Under the pieces are notes generated by a model, which saw only the letters and a program-made list of their open reading frames with translations, was not told the DNA's origin and did no database searches. From Phytophthora quininea (taxonomy: Eukaryota; Oomycota; Peronosporomycetes; Peronosporales; Peronosporaceae), in contig JAAVTG010000540.1 of the NCBI GenBank assembly GCA_011947345.1, positions 248,001 to 312,000 on the forward strand: a stretch of DNA of 64,000 nt. The letters run 5' to 3'. Position numbers and translations under genes: made by a program. Shown here one piece after another: positions 42,997 to 55,431 of the stretch (the stretch's first letter is position 1; every line of letters starts with the position of its first letter).

Positions 42997-43164
42997 ACGA
43001 GTCAGGGTGTTTGTTGTCGGTGATAACAATTCGTGAGTGGGTTTTTGAGCAGCAGTTCGGACATCTGTTTGCGCGGTCGAGGTGTTCACTTGAGATCGCG
43101 AAGGGATGGCAGAACTGATAGAGGGATCAATTTCGATGATCTAGAGATTATGGGGCAAGAATAT

Positions 43165-43403
43165 GGGGCCTCCTAGTGGTCCAGTGGATTGTGTATATAA
43201 CTCACGAAGTTTATCCCTCCAGTTGCGGTTCGAGTCCCTGGCCGAGGGCCTACAGAAAACATCCAGAAGAAAGGAAATGATTAACTTCGCATTCAAATAT
43301 CCCATTCAAATTCAATCATCATTCAACACATCAGATTTCAGAATAGCAAATACCCCCAACTATAAGCACAACCAGGAAACAAGTTAAGCATCTGAATCAA
43401 TTC
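43165..43403 (+). mobile_element. tRNA-derived SINE, right copy
   Basis: Mirror of 19,639-19,877, with the same 17-bp flanking duplication. It reads GGGGCCTCCTAGTGGTCCAG on the plus strand, with the B box GGTTCGAGTCC near 43,227. Confidence 0.85.
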
Positions 43404-43653
43404 TTATGGGGCAAGAATATTATGTGGCATGTGGAAACAAAGGCATGGCTGTACGAAAGGAAAATTTCTCACAAAACGGTGGTTGGTGAGTGGTGCTGTG
43501 TTTGTGGACTTGAGCGAGTAATTCGCTGAGCAAAATCAAAAGAAGCTTGATTCAAAAGGACGAAAACTTTCGAAAACCATCCCTGGCGTGTAGAGCTTGA
43601 AATGTCAGTCGCACTTTTGCCTTCTGTCCGCCTGGACGACGTCGCTTATTACC

Positions 43654-44087
43654 ATGCGTCTGGGCTGCCTTGTGCTATGTGCGATGGCTGCTCTGGCCTC
43701 GAGCAGCGACGCTGGGTCATCGTCCAAGTATGGCAAACTATTGAATGACAATAAACGCTTTCTAAGAACGCCAAGTGGCAGCATCGCCGCTGAAGAGAGG
43801 GGCGTCAACAGCATCATCCAGGCACTTCGGGGCGCCAAAGTCCAGCGGAAGAGCTCGGTACTCAAATCCGACCCAAAACTCGACGAACGGTTCGACACTT
43901 TCCAACTCTGGTGCAAGAAAGGAGACACCCCGAGGGCGCATAGAAGGGCTTGCGGCTCGAATCGATGGCGCGTCAGCGCTACAACGAGTTGGGCATTGGC
44001 AAGTTGAAGGCGAACCCGGACTACCAACTGTACCTCAATTACGAGAAGTTCTACAAGATCGTGAAGAACAAGGTGCCGAAGAACTAG
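43654..44087 (+). pseudogene. RXLR-EER effector-type gene, right copy (frameshifted)
   Basis: Same sequence features as the left copy: signal peptide, RFLR at residues 35-38, EER at 47-49, then frame breaks near codon 90-107. The C-terminal segment starting at the ATG at 43,965 and ending KVPKN (TAG at 44,085) lies in another frame, and a TAG sits at 43,941 in that frame. The translated first frame is identical to the left and third copies. The locus is convergent with the truncated AKR. Confidence 0.85.
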
Positions 44088-44543
44088 AGAAGATCAAAAC
44101 GTGTGGCAGTCGTGCTTTCTATCTGTCAAGGATTGGTATCCTTTGACCCAAGGTTTTTAAAAACGAACCACGATCAATACAGGGATGGAGGGCAACAGGC
44201 TTCTTGAACGGATTTTGCCGTACTTTACGAGCTGTGGATGACCTACGTTTATCATCCTTTATCCAGGAAATCAACTTTCATGGCGTACCTTATCTGTCCT
44301 ATCGAGCGGATCATATTTTACATTGTTGAAAGCATTTACTTACTGTGGCGTGTGATCATGGCCTATAACTTAAAAGAATAAAACAGCAATAGAAGCCACG
44401 AAGTTCTGTATATTTTTCTTTTTCAAGTATCTTTACAGCTCGAACAAGACGCTAACACTTGTTCGACGGACCCAAGCAACTGCAAAAGAATATGAACTCG
44501 CTCAGACTGACCAGTTATGCGTCCTGCATGACGGTGTCAAACC

Positions 44544-45454
44544 TTAGAGGTGGCGCGCACGCAGCAGAGCGAACTGGTCCAACTTGGGCGCAGTCGGCAC
44601 AAACTGCACGATGGCGTCAATTCGAGCCTTCACCTCGGGCGTGATCTTGCTCACGACATCCAGCGCCTTGAGATTTTCTTCGAGCTGGGAAGGACGGCTA
44701 GCACCGACCATCACCGTCGACACGTTCTCATTCGAGACAGCCCAAACGATCGACATCTGCGCGAGCGAGCAGCCCAACTCCTCTGCAATTGGTTTCAACT
44801 TGTCGGCCATCGCCACTCGCTCTTCAAAGCCTTCCGAGAGGGGCCCTTGCTTGAACAGACCTTGCGTGAAGCGAGAGCCGTCGGGGGTACCGGAGCTGTA
44901 CTTGCCCGTGAGGGTACCGTACGCCAACGGAGACCACGTCGTGAGCCCGAGCTTGTACTTCTTGTACAAGTCTAGGAACTCATACTCCACCTTGTTCCGC
45001 ACGAAAAGGTTGTACTGGGACTGCTCCACAACAGGCCGTACAAGACCCAGGCGGTCTGCGATTTCGCACGCCTCGATGATGTCGGCAGCCAGCCACTCGC
45101 TAGTTCCCCAGTAGAAGGCCCAGCCTTGCTCGATCACGAAGGTCATGGCGCGCACAGTCTCCTCGATCGGTGTGTGCGGGTCTTGGCGGTGGCAGTAGAG
45201 CACATCCACATAGTCGAGCTGCAAGCGCTTGAGCGACGCCTTCGCGCCTTCAATGATGTGCTTGCGACTCAGTCCCTGGTCGTTCGGCCCGCTCTCCATG
45301 AATCCCTTGGAGCCATTGAAGAGCTTGGTGGTGATCACGAGATCCTCTCGGGTCCAGACGCCGTTGGCGATACCCTTCTGGATGGCGCCGCCCATGTTTT
45401 CTCCGGCTTGACTCATTCCGTAGGACTCGGCGTTGTCAAGAAAGTTGATACCGG
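44544..45454 (-). pseudogene. Aldo/keto reductase, 5'-truncated, right arm
   Basis: Mirror of 10,200-11,110, lacking the first 43 codons. It shares the diagnostic GEN and VRNK residues with the left copy but ends RARHL like the full-length gene, where the left copy ends RARHV. Its 3' flank is uninterrupted and supplies the empty Ngaro site. One extra T in the junction filler near 45,487 distinguishes it from the left arm. Confidence 0.85.
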
Positions 45455-46238
45455 AACAAGTGGTGCAAATGGAGGAGCTAACAAAAGAAAAACCAGTGGT
45501 GCTTGAAAGATGGCGAAGCCAGCGTATGATGACTGGAGTCGAGTCATTAACACCGGTGGGTGGTTGCGGAGATCAAGTGAGCTCGTCGATGTCGAAATGG
45601 ACTCCGGACCCCGGAGAGATAGAATCCGGGGATCGAGGCCGGAACTCAGTCAAATTGAGTGATACTTACTAAGACGCGATGATGAAGATTAGCGGACAGT
45701 TAACCCCTTTACCCCCGCTATCCGGGACGTGCTAGTAGCTGCTCCCTTCCTACAGCATCAGCAGGTTAATGCCGGAGACCACCGGCTGTCCCGATGCCAC
45801 CCGCGGGCACACACAGGACACTTGTGGTATTTCAAGGTGTCACGCCGGAGGAAAAGCCTTCGTCATGACGACTGTACCAAGGATCAACTGTTTCTACAGC
45901 TGGTACGCCGTCGCGTAGACGCTTGTGCTTGATTTTCGGCCTGCCTTGGAGGTTGAGAGGGGTCACTTTATCGCAGAGCTGCACACGACAATGTGGAAGC
46001 CACGGGGCTTCGACGCATAAGGTCCCGCCTCAAGCACGGGCTCGAGGGGCCTCTGGTAGCATGGCCCTTGGCGGTCTTCGTCGCCAGATGCACACGTCGT
46101 GCATTGCGCTGTCGAAGCTTGGACTTGGGCATGAGCGAGCAAATGGCGAGCTGAGCGATAGAAGCGGAGTCCGTCAAGCAGTGGCGGCAGTCAGTTTCCA
46201 TGGTGGTGGCTTCCATGGCGGCTGCCAAAGTAGGGAAG
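45455..46238. other. Foreign filler, right arm
   Basis: Reverse-complement copy of 9,418-10,199. No gene recognised. Confidence 0.4.
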
Positions 46239-46462
46239 AACACTTGACGAGGGAAGCTAGCTTTGCTCCCAGGAAGGTGCGTCTTACGGGTATTTGGTGA
46301 AACCAAAAGTGAGAAGAGCTTCGTGGTGCTCAAGGAAGCTCTTCGATGATCACCATCAAACTACCATAGTCTAGCATTTACGCAACTCTTCCTTCCCAGA
46401 TAGCTTTGTCCGGCGCTGCCGCAAGCGTTCGCCAGCAGTGTGGTCGAACTGCCAATTCAACA
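46239..46462 (-). repeat. Truncated 3' LTR of right copia element
   Basis: Begins TGTTGAATTGG at 46,462 and breaks at the same base as the left copy. Confidence 0.85.
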
Positions 46463-46691
46463 CTCCCCGCAGTGCGAACTCCAGTACTGCTGGTCCGCTT
46501 CGGCCTCGCGCATCTTGCCCTTGAACTCCCCGATCCCTGGACCTCGCCAAGCCGCCGCCAAGTCTGCCAACCTTAAGCACGAGACTTCCTTGGCTCTTGA
46601 CTCCTGCTGATCGTTCAGCTTTCCGTGAATCGCATGAGCACCTTCAGGTCCAACCTTCCTCGCAACTTCGCAACTCCGCTGGCACCAGGCT

Positions 46692-49600
46692 TTACCTCAC
46701 CGACTTCACATTCATCTCCTGCCTGAGGTACTCGAATTGCTCCCTTGGCAACCCCTTGGTCATCGTGTCGGCCACGTTTTCCTTCGAGACCACATACTGC
46801 AGCACCACTTCTTCGAGTTGAACGTGCTCTTGAATGAAATGGTACCGCACGTCGATGTGCTTCACTCGAGTGTGGTGAGAGGGGTTCTCCGCGATGGCAA
46901 TACACGCTTGATTATCTTCATGCACCACTGTCGCTGTTTGCTCATACCCGAGCTCCTTCAGTAGCTGCCGCAGGAACAGGACTTCACGTGTGCAATGGGC
47001 CAGCGCCACATACTCTGCTTCTGCAGTGGACTGCGCCACGATGCGCTGCTTGCGAGAGCGCCAAGTGATCGTACAATTTCCGATCATGGTCACGTATCCT
47101 GAGACTGACCGCCGATCATCTTCACATCCTGCGTAGTCGGAATCCGTGAAAGCCCTCAATGTGACGGAGTCTCCGCTGAACTCGAGACCATGGTCGGTGG
47201 TGGCCTTCAAGTATCGAATGCACCTCTTCACAGCTTCCCAGTGAGCTTCTCCGTAGTTTGCCAGGTATCTGCTCACGTCCTGAATTGCAAAGGCCATATC
47301 CGGTCTGCTCCCGATCATCACCGACCTAGACTTGCACAGCAGTTGCAGATCGTCAACGTAGATAGCTAAGACTTCTTCTCACGTAAATGCAAGACTCGCA
47401 GCTCAACTTTTCAAAGCCTTCTCTCGTCAGGAATTTTGTCAGTGCCTTGTGCCAGGCCCGCGGTGCCTGTTTCAGACCATACAGACTCTTGTGGAGCTTG
47501 CATACCCAGTCCTCCTTACCATCGATCTCCATGCCTTACGGCTGCTTCATGAAGACCTCCTCCTCGAGTGTCCCATTTAGGAAAGCCGTTTCGATGTCCA
47601 TTTGATGGCACTCCATGTCGTCGATGCACGCGATTGCCAGCAGCACCCGCAGCGATTCCAGCCGTACCGCCGGTGCGAAGATCTCATCAAAGTCCACGTA
47701 CTTAACCTGCTGACATCCGATCACCACCAGCCTTGCCTTCCGTCGTTCGATACTCCCGTCGCTGTTGTGCTTTGTCTTGAACAGCAACCTGCAAGATGAG
47801 CACTTTTCCCGGGCGGTAGTGGCATCACGGTCCACGTTTTGTTCGCCTTCAGGGACGCCATTTCCTTGCGAATCGCTTCCTTCCATTCACTCGCATCCGA
47901 CCTCGACACTGCCTCGGTGTATGTCTTTGGATCCGCAGAGATCCCGCTGGAGATGAGGTTTCCAATATTTGCTTTCGACTCGACATTTTCCAATGCCACC
48001 AGCGCTGCAGCTTCTTGTTGTTTCCGAACGGCGTGCAGGACTGGATTTCGCGCTTGCGGTCTCTTGGTAAGAACTTGTGGTGAGATTCCATTGACGACAG
48101 CGTATACCACCGGATCATAATCAAGTAGTACCGGCCGGACTTGAGCCATATTCACCTCCGACAAGTCAAACGACCGCACAAATTCCTCCACCAAACCGAT
48201 TTCACTCGATGTGGGCTTCTCCGCAGCAGGCCGTCGGCTGTAGAAGAGAAGATCCGTTTCACTCGTTGCTGATCTGCTGTAGTAGTTGAAGTCGACGTCA
48301 AGTTTACTACTAGGCGACCGAAACTCCTGACGCCGCAGCTCCTCAGCCGCAGGAGAGAACGCTTCATCGAACGCAACATGGCACGACACCAGTACTCCCC
48401 GCTGGAGCAGTCCAGCACCTTCCACGCCTTTTGTTGTGCCGCGTAGCCGATGAAAATCCCTCGGACCGACCGATAATCCAGTTTCTGCCGCTTGTTTGAT
48501 CTCGAGGCGCCCGAATTGTTTCTCGCCGTCGAGGACACTGACTTCGTTGGCAAGTACACGTACGCAAGAGATCCAAACACTCGAAGATGGGCCACATCCG
48601 GCGGAAATCCAAACCACACCTCGAACGGGGTCCATTGCGTGCTGGCGTTCATGGTTCAGTTCTGCAAGTACGTGACAGAGAGCAACGCCTTCGCCCACAT
48701 CTGCTTCGGCGAATTGCTGTCGATGAGCACTGTGCGGACCTTGTTGAACAGAACCCGAAAACGCACTTCAGCCATCCTGTTTTGCTCGGGGGCACCGTGG
48801 TGTGGCGGGCGATCTCGTTCGTTGCGCAGAAGTTTTGAACTGATCGGAAATGTATTCCCCTCCATTGTCACTGATAAAAGTCCGAAGCGGTCGATTGTGG
48901 TGATTCTCGACTGCGGCCTTGTGTTTGACGAAGTGGTCAAAGAACTCACTCCGCTTTTCCAGCAAGTAAACGTGGCAGCACCGCGAAAATACATCCACAA
49001 AGAGCACCACATAACGTTTTCCATGCAGCGACGGCACCTCCACAGGCACGCAAATGTCGCTGTGGACGACGTCATTGCATCCTGAGACTCCTTGTCGCGG
49101 CGCCGTAGGGAACGAGTGCCGGCGCTTCGTGCCCAGTTGACATGCATCACACAGACCATCTCCATCTCCACTTGATCGCACCACCTTCATCCCAGTGACC
49201 AACTTCTTCGTCTGCATTGTCGCCAGGACAGACTGCGATGCGTGGCCGAACCGACGATGCACAAGGTCAGTGGTAAGTTGAGGAAAGACATAGAGGGCCA
49301 ACTGCGCCTTGTTCATCGCCTTAAGGACACACACACCATTCTGGCTCCCGCTCATTAGTCTCATCTCGCTGCGCGTCAGCATCACCTTTCCTGGAGTAGT
49401 GTGGAAGTCGAACGAGACCCCCTTCAGCGCAAGCTGGGTCACTGAGATTAGATTCTTGCGAAGGCCAGGCAAGAACAGCACATTCGACAGCACCAGCACT
49501 TGAAGCTTGTTGGAGGTGTCCATGACGTGGACTTTCACCGTGCCGACACCTTCCACTGGCGCCGTCGCGTTGTTCGCCACCGTCACGGATCCTCCACACG

Positions 49601-50843
49601 GTGCAATACTGTCAAACATTTCTCGGAGAAAGCAGATGTGCTGCGAGCAGCCACTGTCAATGATCCACAAGTCCTCATGACCAGCAGGTAATTCTTGCAC
49701 ACCGACGGCTGACGCCTCTAGTGGAACTTGCCAGTATGCGTGCTCGACGTTCTCCACTGAAGGCCATCCAACCTCTTCCTCATCCCCGACCATAGACTCA
49801 GTTTCCGTGGATGACGTGGCCGAAGCCATGTTCACTAGCTCCGAGGTCGCGTCCGAGTCGGACGACGAGGCCCAGACTTCGGACATCGTGTCGGAGCCGC
49901 TGTCTTCGATCGACACCGCAAGATCCCAAGCTTCAGCAGTATCTGCCGTCGACACGAACTGGTCTTCATGCTCTGCTTTGACATTTCGAAGAGCAGCGTC
50001 CGCACTTGTTCCGCCGTCTTGTTCACTCCGATGACGCTTTCGCATGGGGCAGTCTCTCTTATAGTGACCAGCTTGGTGACAGTAGTGGCACTCGCCTTCC
50101 ACTGGGCGGTTACGTCGGCCAAGGTTGTTGCCTTCGTCGCGTTGCCCACTACTTGCACCTTGGCGTCCGTTACCTCCTCGTCCTCTAGCTTGACGACGCT
50201 GGTTTGGATGTTGATGATCATGATGAACGACCGCATTCGCTTCAGTGGTCGCTCTTTCTTCGCTTTGACTTCCAGTCGTAACACGACGTGCAGCTTCGGC
50301 CATGACGTTGGTCTCTATGGAGCTCCACGAGATCGGAGATTCTTGGATGTTGTATATGCTCTTGAACGAGTCCCACGTGGCGGGCAGACTGCTCAGCAGC
50401 TGGCAAACCTTCTCCATGTCGTCGATTGGTTTGCCTAGGTTGGAGAGCTGGCCAGCCAGCGTCTTGAGCTCGTTGATATGGGTGAGCATGTCCGTGCCAT
50501 CCTGGTACTTGGTGGTCACGAACCGCTCGCGAAGCGCGCACAGGCTTCCCCAGTTTCGTGGCTCGTAGGTCTTCTCTAGGTGCTGGGAGATCTCGAACGC
50601 GTAGTGCTTGCTACTCACCGCGATCATCATCTCATCCGACAGCGTGGTCATGAGGAAAGCACTGGCTTCGTGCTCTCGACTCCAGAACTGCTCTTGGTCG
50701 GCTGGATGGGTATTTCGTGGCGGTGGGAGCTCAGTCTTGGTGACGATGTTCCAGAGTCGCTTGGCCTGGAGCAGCGTCTTCACGCGAGTCTTCCATGGGG
50801 CATAGTTTTTCCCATTGAAGTTCATGTCCGCAGTCCACTTCAT
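46692..50843 (-). pseudogene. copia gag-pol, right copy (broken at different sites)
   Basis: A long first frame of 691 codons (50,843-48,768) covers gag, CCHC knuckle, protease (DSGCSQHI, with the His that the left copy has changed to Arg), the integrase zinc motif and two integrase Asp. It then fails near the Glu region. Later frames hold the integrase C-terminus (TQWTPFEVWFG), reverse transcriptase start (EWKEAIRKEMASL), RT core (47,886-47,536) and RNase H (47,321-46,692). Private lesions are a TAA near 47,536 and the 18-bp deletion before YVDD. The left copy's TAA at 6,543 is CAA here, and its TAG near 8,130 is TGG here. Confidence 0.85.
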
Positions 50844-50887
50844 CTTGAACGCGCAGAGTCCGCGTCGGGGGTCTTGGGCTCATAACC

Positions 50888-51128
50888 TATTGAACCGTAA
50901 ACTTGAACACTTGACGAGGGGAGCTGGCTGTGCTCCCAGGAAGTTGCACCTTACGTGTATTCGGCAAAACCAAAAGTGAGAAGAGCTTCGTGGCGCTCAA
51001 GGAAGCTCTTCGATGATCACCATCAAACTACCATAGTCTAGCATTTACGCAACTCTTCCTTCCCAGATAGCTTTGTCCGGCGCTGCCACAAGCGTTCGCC
51101 AGCAGTGTGGTCGAACTGCCAATTCAAC
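50888..51128 (-). repeat. 5' LTR of right copia element
   Basis: 241-bp LTR matching 4,510-4,750. The GGTTATGAGCCCAAGAC primer-binding site abuts it at 50,871-50,887. Confidence 0.88.
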
Positions 51129-53007
51129 AGAAAACACCATCAAGTCTAAGTGTTAGGGCCTCGAAGAGCATAAGGCACAGCCTCCAGCGATGTCAGATTC
51201 TATAAGTTAGTTAGGCTAACGCACATAGTGACCTTTCAACACCACAAAGGAGACTACCGGCAAACCTCTCTATAAGAATTTCGTCGGTCAGGGGTATTTA
51301 GTCTTATAAAGGGGGCATTCTTATAGGAGGGGTACCAAATGGCTGGTACTACCAAAGACTGTACCGGATGATTGGTACAATCCGTGCTGAAAGACTCGGG
51401 CCGACCGTCGGCAGCATCCCCAACCTCGTTATCTGAAGACCAGCGCCAAACGCTACGTCCTACTCTAACCCAAAATGGATTTCATCGCTGCTGGCAAGAT
51501 CTACAATGTTCCTATCCACCAAACAATAGTGTGACGCTGGAATAAGATGCCCAGCTCCCTGTTCGCCACCCCTGGAAGCACGTAGGCCTTCTTAAGCATT
51601 ATCCATGCGAGTGGGCAGTTCCCGACGAGCTTGCAGAAGACGAAATCGTAGGGGACTGGCGCTCAATGTTGGGACAGCTCACAACAGCAGATATCAAGAA
51701 GGATCTCCAGTATATTAGCACGTTTATTAGTAAGTTCATTGCTCAGTGCAGTGACAAACGGCTTCCAGTAGACGCAGTACGCGGTATCCGTGTTCTCCGG
51801 CGCGGATACCGCGAAGAGCTGGGTCGAAAACACTTGTAAAATGACTCGTTCACGACAGGAAGCAGCTAGTGGGAAGTCCGCACACGAGCTTGGCACGACA
51901 ATGAGCAGCAACGGCCACTCGGGAGGACTTCTGTATTCTTCTGTGTTTTGTGGAGTGAGCTCCAACTTCTACCTTTACAGCCTCCCTCTCTCATATATAC
52001 TCGTAGTGGATAAACCCAGTAGGACAAACTCCACCACTCATGTGGGAAAACCTCCGGCACTTCAGCTGCCATCATGGGACGAACAACCCACAACTACGAT
52101 GCACATTACCTCTTCTTCCAGCACCAACAGTGACGATGAGCATAATTTACAACAAAAACAACCGCATGTCTCCTCAACTATTGCTTAGATCCCATAGTTA
52201 AGCACCCCTCTATTAGGATATCGAGGAATTTTATGCCTATAGTCCTCTAGAGGGGGAGGGGAGAATATTATATAGGGCTGTATGGAGTGGTCATTCGGGA
52301 ATCAACAATTATTCTTACAAAGCGTATATTTTAATGGAGGGGGAATGTAGGGAGTCATATTTGTTGATAGGCTACTGCGTGCTTGGAGGCAAATGCCGAA
52401 GTGAGCTTAGATTGACGATGACAACTACCTGCTAGCATTCTACCAGTCACCATCGCGGTATGTGTAAGCTCCAATCACACGAGTCTAAAGAACGTGCCCC
52501 ACGTGCCGCTCGTGTCCACCGCGTCGGGGACCTCAAGCCCGAGTCATCCTAGCCGCTGCGCTGACGTCACCAGATCCCCGTGGTGGAGTGCTTCAACAGC
52601 TTGGCGGCGCTCTTCAACAGCATGATGCCAGGAGATCACGGAGATATCCATAGAAAATATTATTGCTATTATGGCAAGTCCATACAGCGGTTGTATTCCG
52701 TGCTACCTGGCGCTCAAGACCCAATGCCAATTTATGAATGACCACTCACCAGATATCCGGATCCACAAGTCGGAACTCGTTCAAGCCTTACATTGGTTGG
52801 AATTTACTGAGCCTGCTGTATATGATGTACTATTATCCGAAAACAATCACGTCTGGATCCCTCGTGAATGAGTCGCTTGCAGACCTCGATGTGCTTCCTC
52901 ACAGTTGAGCCAATTACGAGAAATTTACATAACTAGGTAATCAAATTATATTCTACCATGTCAATGTGTATCTGAAGATCGATAAGTAGTGGGAATAGCG
53001 GTCGATT
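51129..53007. other. Intergenic stretch, right arm mirror
   Basis: Reverse complement of 2,632-4,509. A plus-strand open frame, 51,790-52,188, is conserved with the left arm. A partly open stretch upstream (HPWKHVGLLKHYPCEWAV) hints at a decayed protein, but no family is recognised. Confidence 0.35.
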
Positions 53008-54414
53008 TCATACTACCGTTGGGACTGAATTGCCTTGTCCCTTTTCGACCATCATGTCTTGCAGCCACACCGAGTACGTTCTCATCTTGGAGCTCCAGGC
53101 ATCCAGCCCGATCTCTTCAATATACTTGACGTCCTTCTCTCGAGCCGAAAACCCTCCTGGGTCTCCACAAACAACTGCAAGTAGAACTGCACGTCGCTCT
53201 GATGGACTGGGTCCATCTCGGACTGCGAGACGATCGTCCACGCGTGGCCTCGCAGATGCAGCCCCTCGGTCGGTAGCAGCAACTTGTACGCTCGCACTTG
53301 CACCACACGCTCGGCTTCCTCGAACCGCTGCATGTACTGCAGTCCGTTGACGGCGGTGGTGCCGAATCGGCTTCGCAGCGTCATGTCGAACCCCTTGGCC
53401 ATGGCGTCGGCACCTTTCGCAGTCATCTAGACCAGTCACGGCAAGGGAACACAAGGAGTCAGGATTGACAACCTCAGCAACCAACAACAACAACAATGAC
53501 AATGACAACACGCACGTAGCGGTAAGACTTGTCCGGGTACGTTCGTAGTGTGCTCAACTCCTCCCACAGAATATCGCTGGCTTGCTTCATGGGACAGTCG
53601 ACCGGAGCTCTCGCCACGATCTCCATCATCCGACCTCGGTACACGTCGACGGTGGGCTCCATTCTGCAGCCGAAGGTCGGCAGTCGTTCTTTTGGGAAGA
53701 CGGCCGCGCAGTCGTGGTACAGCTGCGAGACTCCACTGGAGAGCTGCTCCATGAAGACAGACGTGTCATCGAGGTAAAGATTGGCCTGGGTGTATCTGGT
53801 GGGGTTGTTGAACACAAAATCGATGCCCTGGAAGATGTTCCCAATGTTTCCATAAGAACGGTTAATGTCCTCAGTAATGTAAGGATGGCGATGCCAAAAC
53901 AACCTACCGAGAGTGTATTCCTGCGACGGAGGATCGCAAGAATCGCTGCGTTCAGCTTCTTTTGCGTCCTCAGGGCGTGCTTCAATTGTGTGTTCGTGTG
54001 GGTTGCGTCTTGTAGCCTCTGGAACTCTTTCATCGCTCTGATTCCCCATCGCTGTGGGACGAAGTAGGTGTTTCCAGGATTTCGGGAAAGTTCTCCCACG
54101 CTGCGATTCGTGTCTTTCACATGCCGCAGCCACTCCTCGAGTCCTTCGACCTGGCGCCGTAAGTCCCTCAACTCTTCCCTTTTGAGGCGCGCCTGTGTTG
54201 TGGAGTAGCCCTGTTTGACCTTGCGTTTGCGACGCACCGGAGGAGCATTTGGCTTCGGACTGGAAGACGACGACGAGCTGTCGTCTTCCGTATTGGGGAG
54301 CGCCGAGCTGTTCGTGACATTCTCCACCAGACCACTTTCGCCGATTTCAACAGTGTCGATGAGATTTATTGCCGCCGACATCGTCAGCACGTCATCTCCG
54401 TCCAGAAAGTTCAT
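53008..54414 (-). pseudogene. M96-like family I, copy D (exon 3 frameshift)
   Basis: Exons 54,414-53,908 (169 codons), 53,827-53,516 (104 codons) and 53,426-53,008. Exon 1 is intact: MNFLDGDDVLTMSAAINLID, a Ser run, a basic region (RRKRKVKQGYSTTQARLKRE) and a coiled coil. Exon 2 begins GIDFVFNNPTRYTQANLYLD. In exon 3 one G is missing from GGGG (near 53,155), shifting QEGFSARE to QEGFRLER and replacing the last 60 or so residues. Up to about 53,758 it is nearly identical to copy A. Beyond that it is a clearly different paralogue. The palindrome's outer boundary therefore falls inside exon 2. Confidence 0.85.
53481..53496 (-). repeat. (AAC)n microsatellite in intron 2 of copy D
   Basis: The shortest of the four intronic triplet runs. 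Confidence 0.88.
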
Positions 54415-54918
54415 CCTGATGAGGGTCACCAAATTCACAAATGAAGGTATTGGCTGGCACTTCGGCAGAGGAGGATTATGCGGAGCAGTCAATTATGACT
54501 CACAGATGGCCGATTGCTCGCGCTGAGCAACCTCACGCAGCGCGTCATCCTTGAGAGACCATGTGTCACGGTTTACCTTTGGTTGGATAGACGTTCTGTC
54601 AACCAACTCGGAGTATTCTACAACTTGGACAGCGTGAGAGTCTCACGTTAGTGTTCGGCTCTACCCGCGCACACCCAGTAGCAGGGAGAGCCCGTGTTAA
54701 GAAAGAAACTGTCGAAGTTCTAGAAGACGATTTGCAACAATCTGCACGGACAGGACAGCAGCAACTCGCACAGCAGAGGATTTGTGTGGTGAGGCTTCGA
54801 GTGTTCTAGAATAGCTCATAGGCTAGCGAGTAGCAGGAAGTCTTAACTAACATGATCACTTTCCATTTTGCATCGTCAACTACACGCGAAATCGTTATTG
54901 AAACAACAGCATTGACCT
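54415..54918. other. Upstream of copy D / downstream of fragment F
   Basis: About 500 bp without a recognisable gene. It should hold the promoter of copy D. No exon 2 or 3 of fragment F is found here. Confidence 0.5.
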
Positions 54919-55431
54919 CTAGGCTAGCGCCGAATTCTGCTGAAGAATTGCAAACACTCTTTCTTCAAGTTGGATTTGATTCGCCAGAACAGTCTTCAAT
55001 CTGCTGTTGACTGCCTCCACCCTTCTCCTCTTCTGAAACTCGTCCAATGCCTTTGCAGCAGATAGGCGCAGTTTGTCACAGTGAGGGTGCTTCTTTCCTT
55101 TTGTATCATCACACGGTCCTGTGGCCCTGCCCTGCAGGTACATCAGCCACTCTTCCAGCTCAGCCACTTGGGTTTGCAGAGTTTGGATTTCCTTTTTCCT
55201 TCGCTCCAGTAGAAATGTTGAGTATCCTCGTTGATATTTGTGTTTGGTTGGGGAAGACTGAGGCGTGTCCATGAAGCTAGATGGCGCGTTGTAAAACGCT
55301 GCCAGCCGACTGTTATTCCTTTGATACGTGCTGGTGGTTCTTGTTTCATCGTTTGAATGTTCTTCATCGTCATCAAATGTTTCAATGAAAGCAAGAGCCT
55401 CCCAAGTTGGGTCGTCCAGTAAGTCATCCAT
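54919..55431 (-). pseudogene. M96/bZIP-like fragment F (exon 1 only)
   Basis: 170 codons with the family's first-exon layout: acidic MDDLLDDPTWEALAFIETF, a short basic motif (TKHKYQRGYSTFLLERRKKE), coiled coil (IQTLQTQVAELEEWLMYL) and a second helical part (AKALDEFQKRRRVEAVNSRL). It ends at a stop after NSALA, where relatives have the intron 1 donor. No later exons are present downstream. It is either a decayed locus or a bZIP-only short protein. Unlike its neighbours it has no internal break, so translation is possible. Confidence 0.55.

Larger units (their letters stand above)
46239..51128 (-). mobile_element. Ty1/copia LTR retrotransposon, right-arm copy
   Basis: Reverse complement of the left element: 5' LTR 50,888-51,128, truncated 3' LTR 46,239-46,462. 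It is shorter than the left copy by about 18 bp. Most of this is one deletion near 47,367 between short GAAGTC repeats. Confidence 0.9.
31361..53758 (-). repeat. Right arm of giant inverted duplication
   Basis: Reverse complement of 1,875-27,796, with the differences listed under the left arm. It carries the 3,153-bp nested transposon that the left arm lacks, and it lacks the Ngaro element. Confidence 0.95.
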
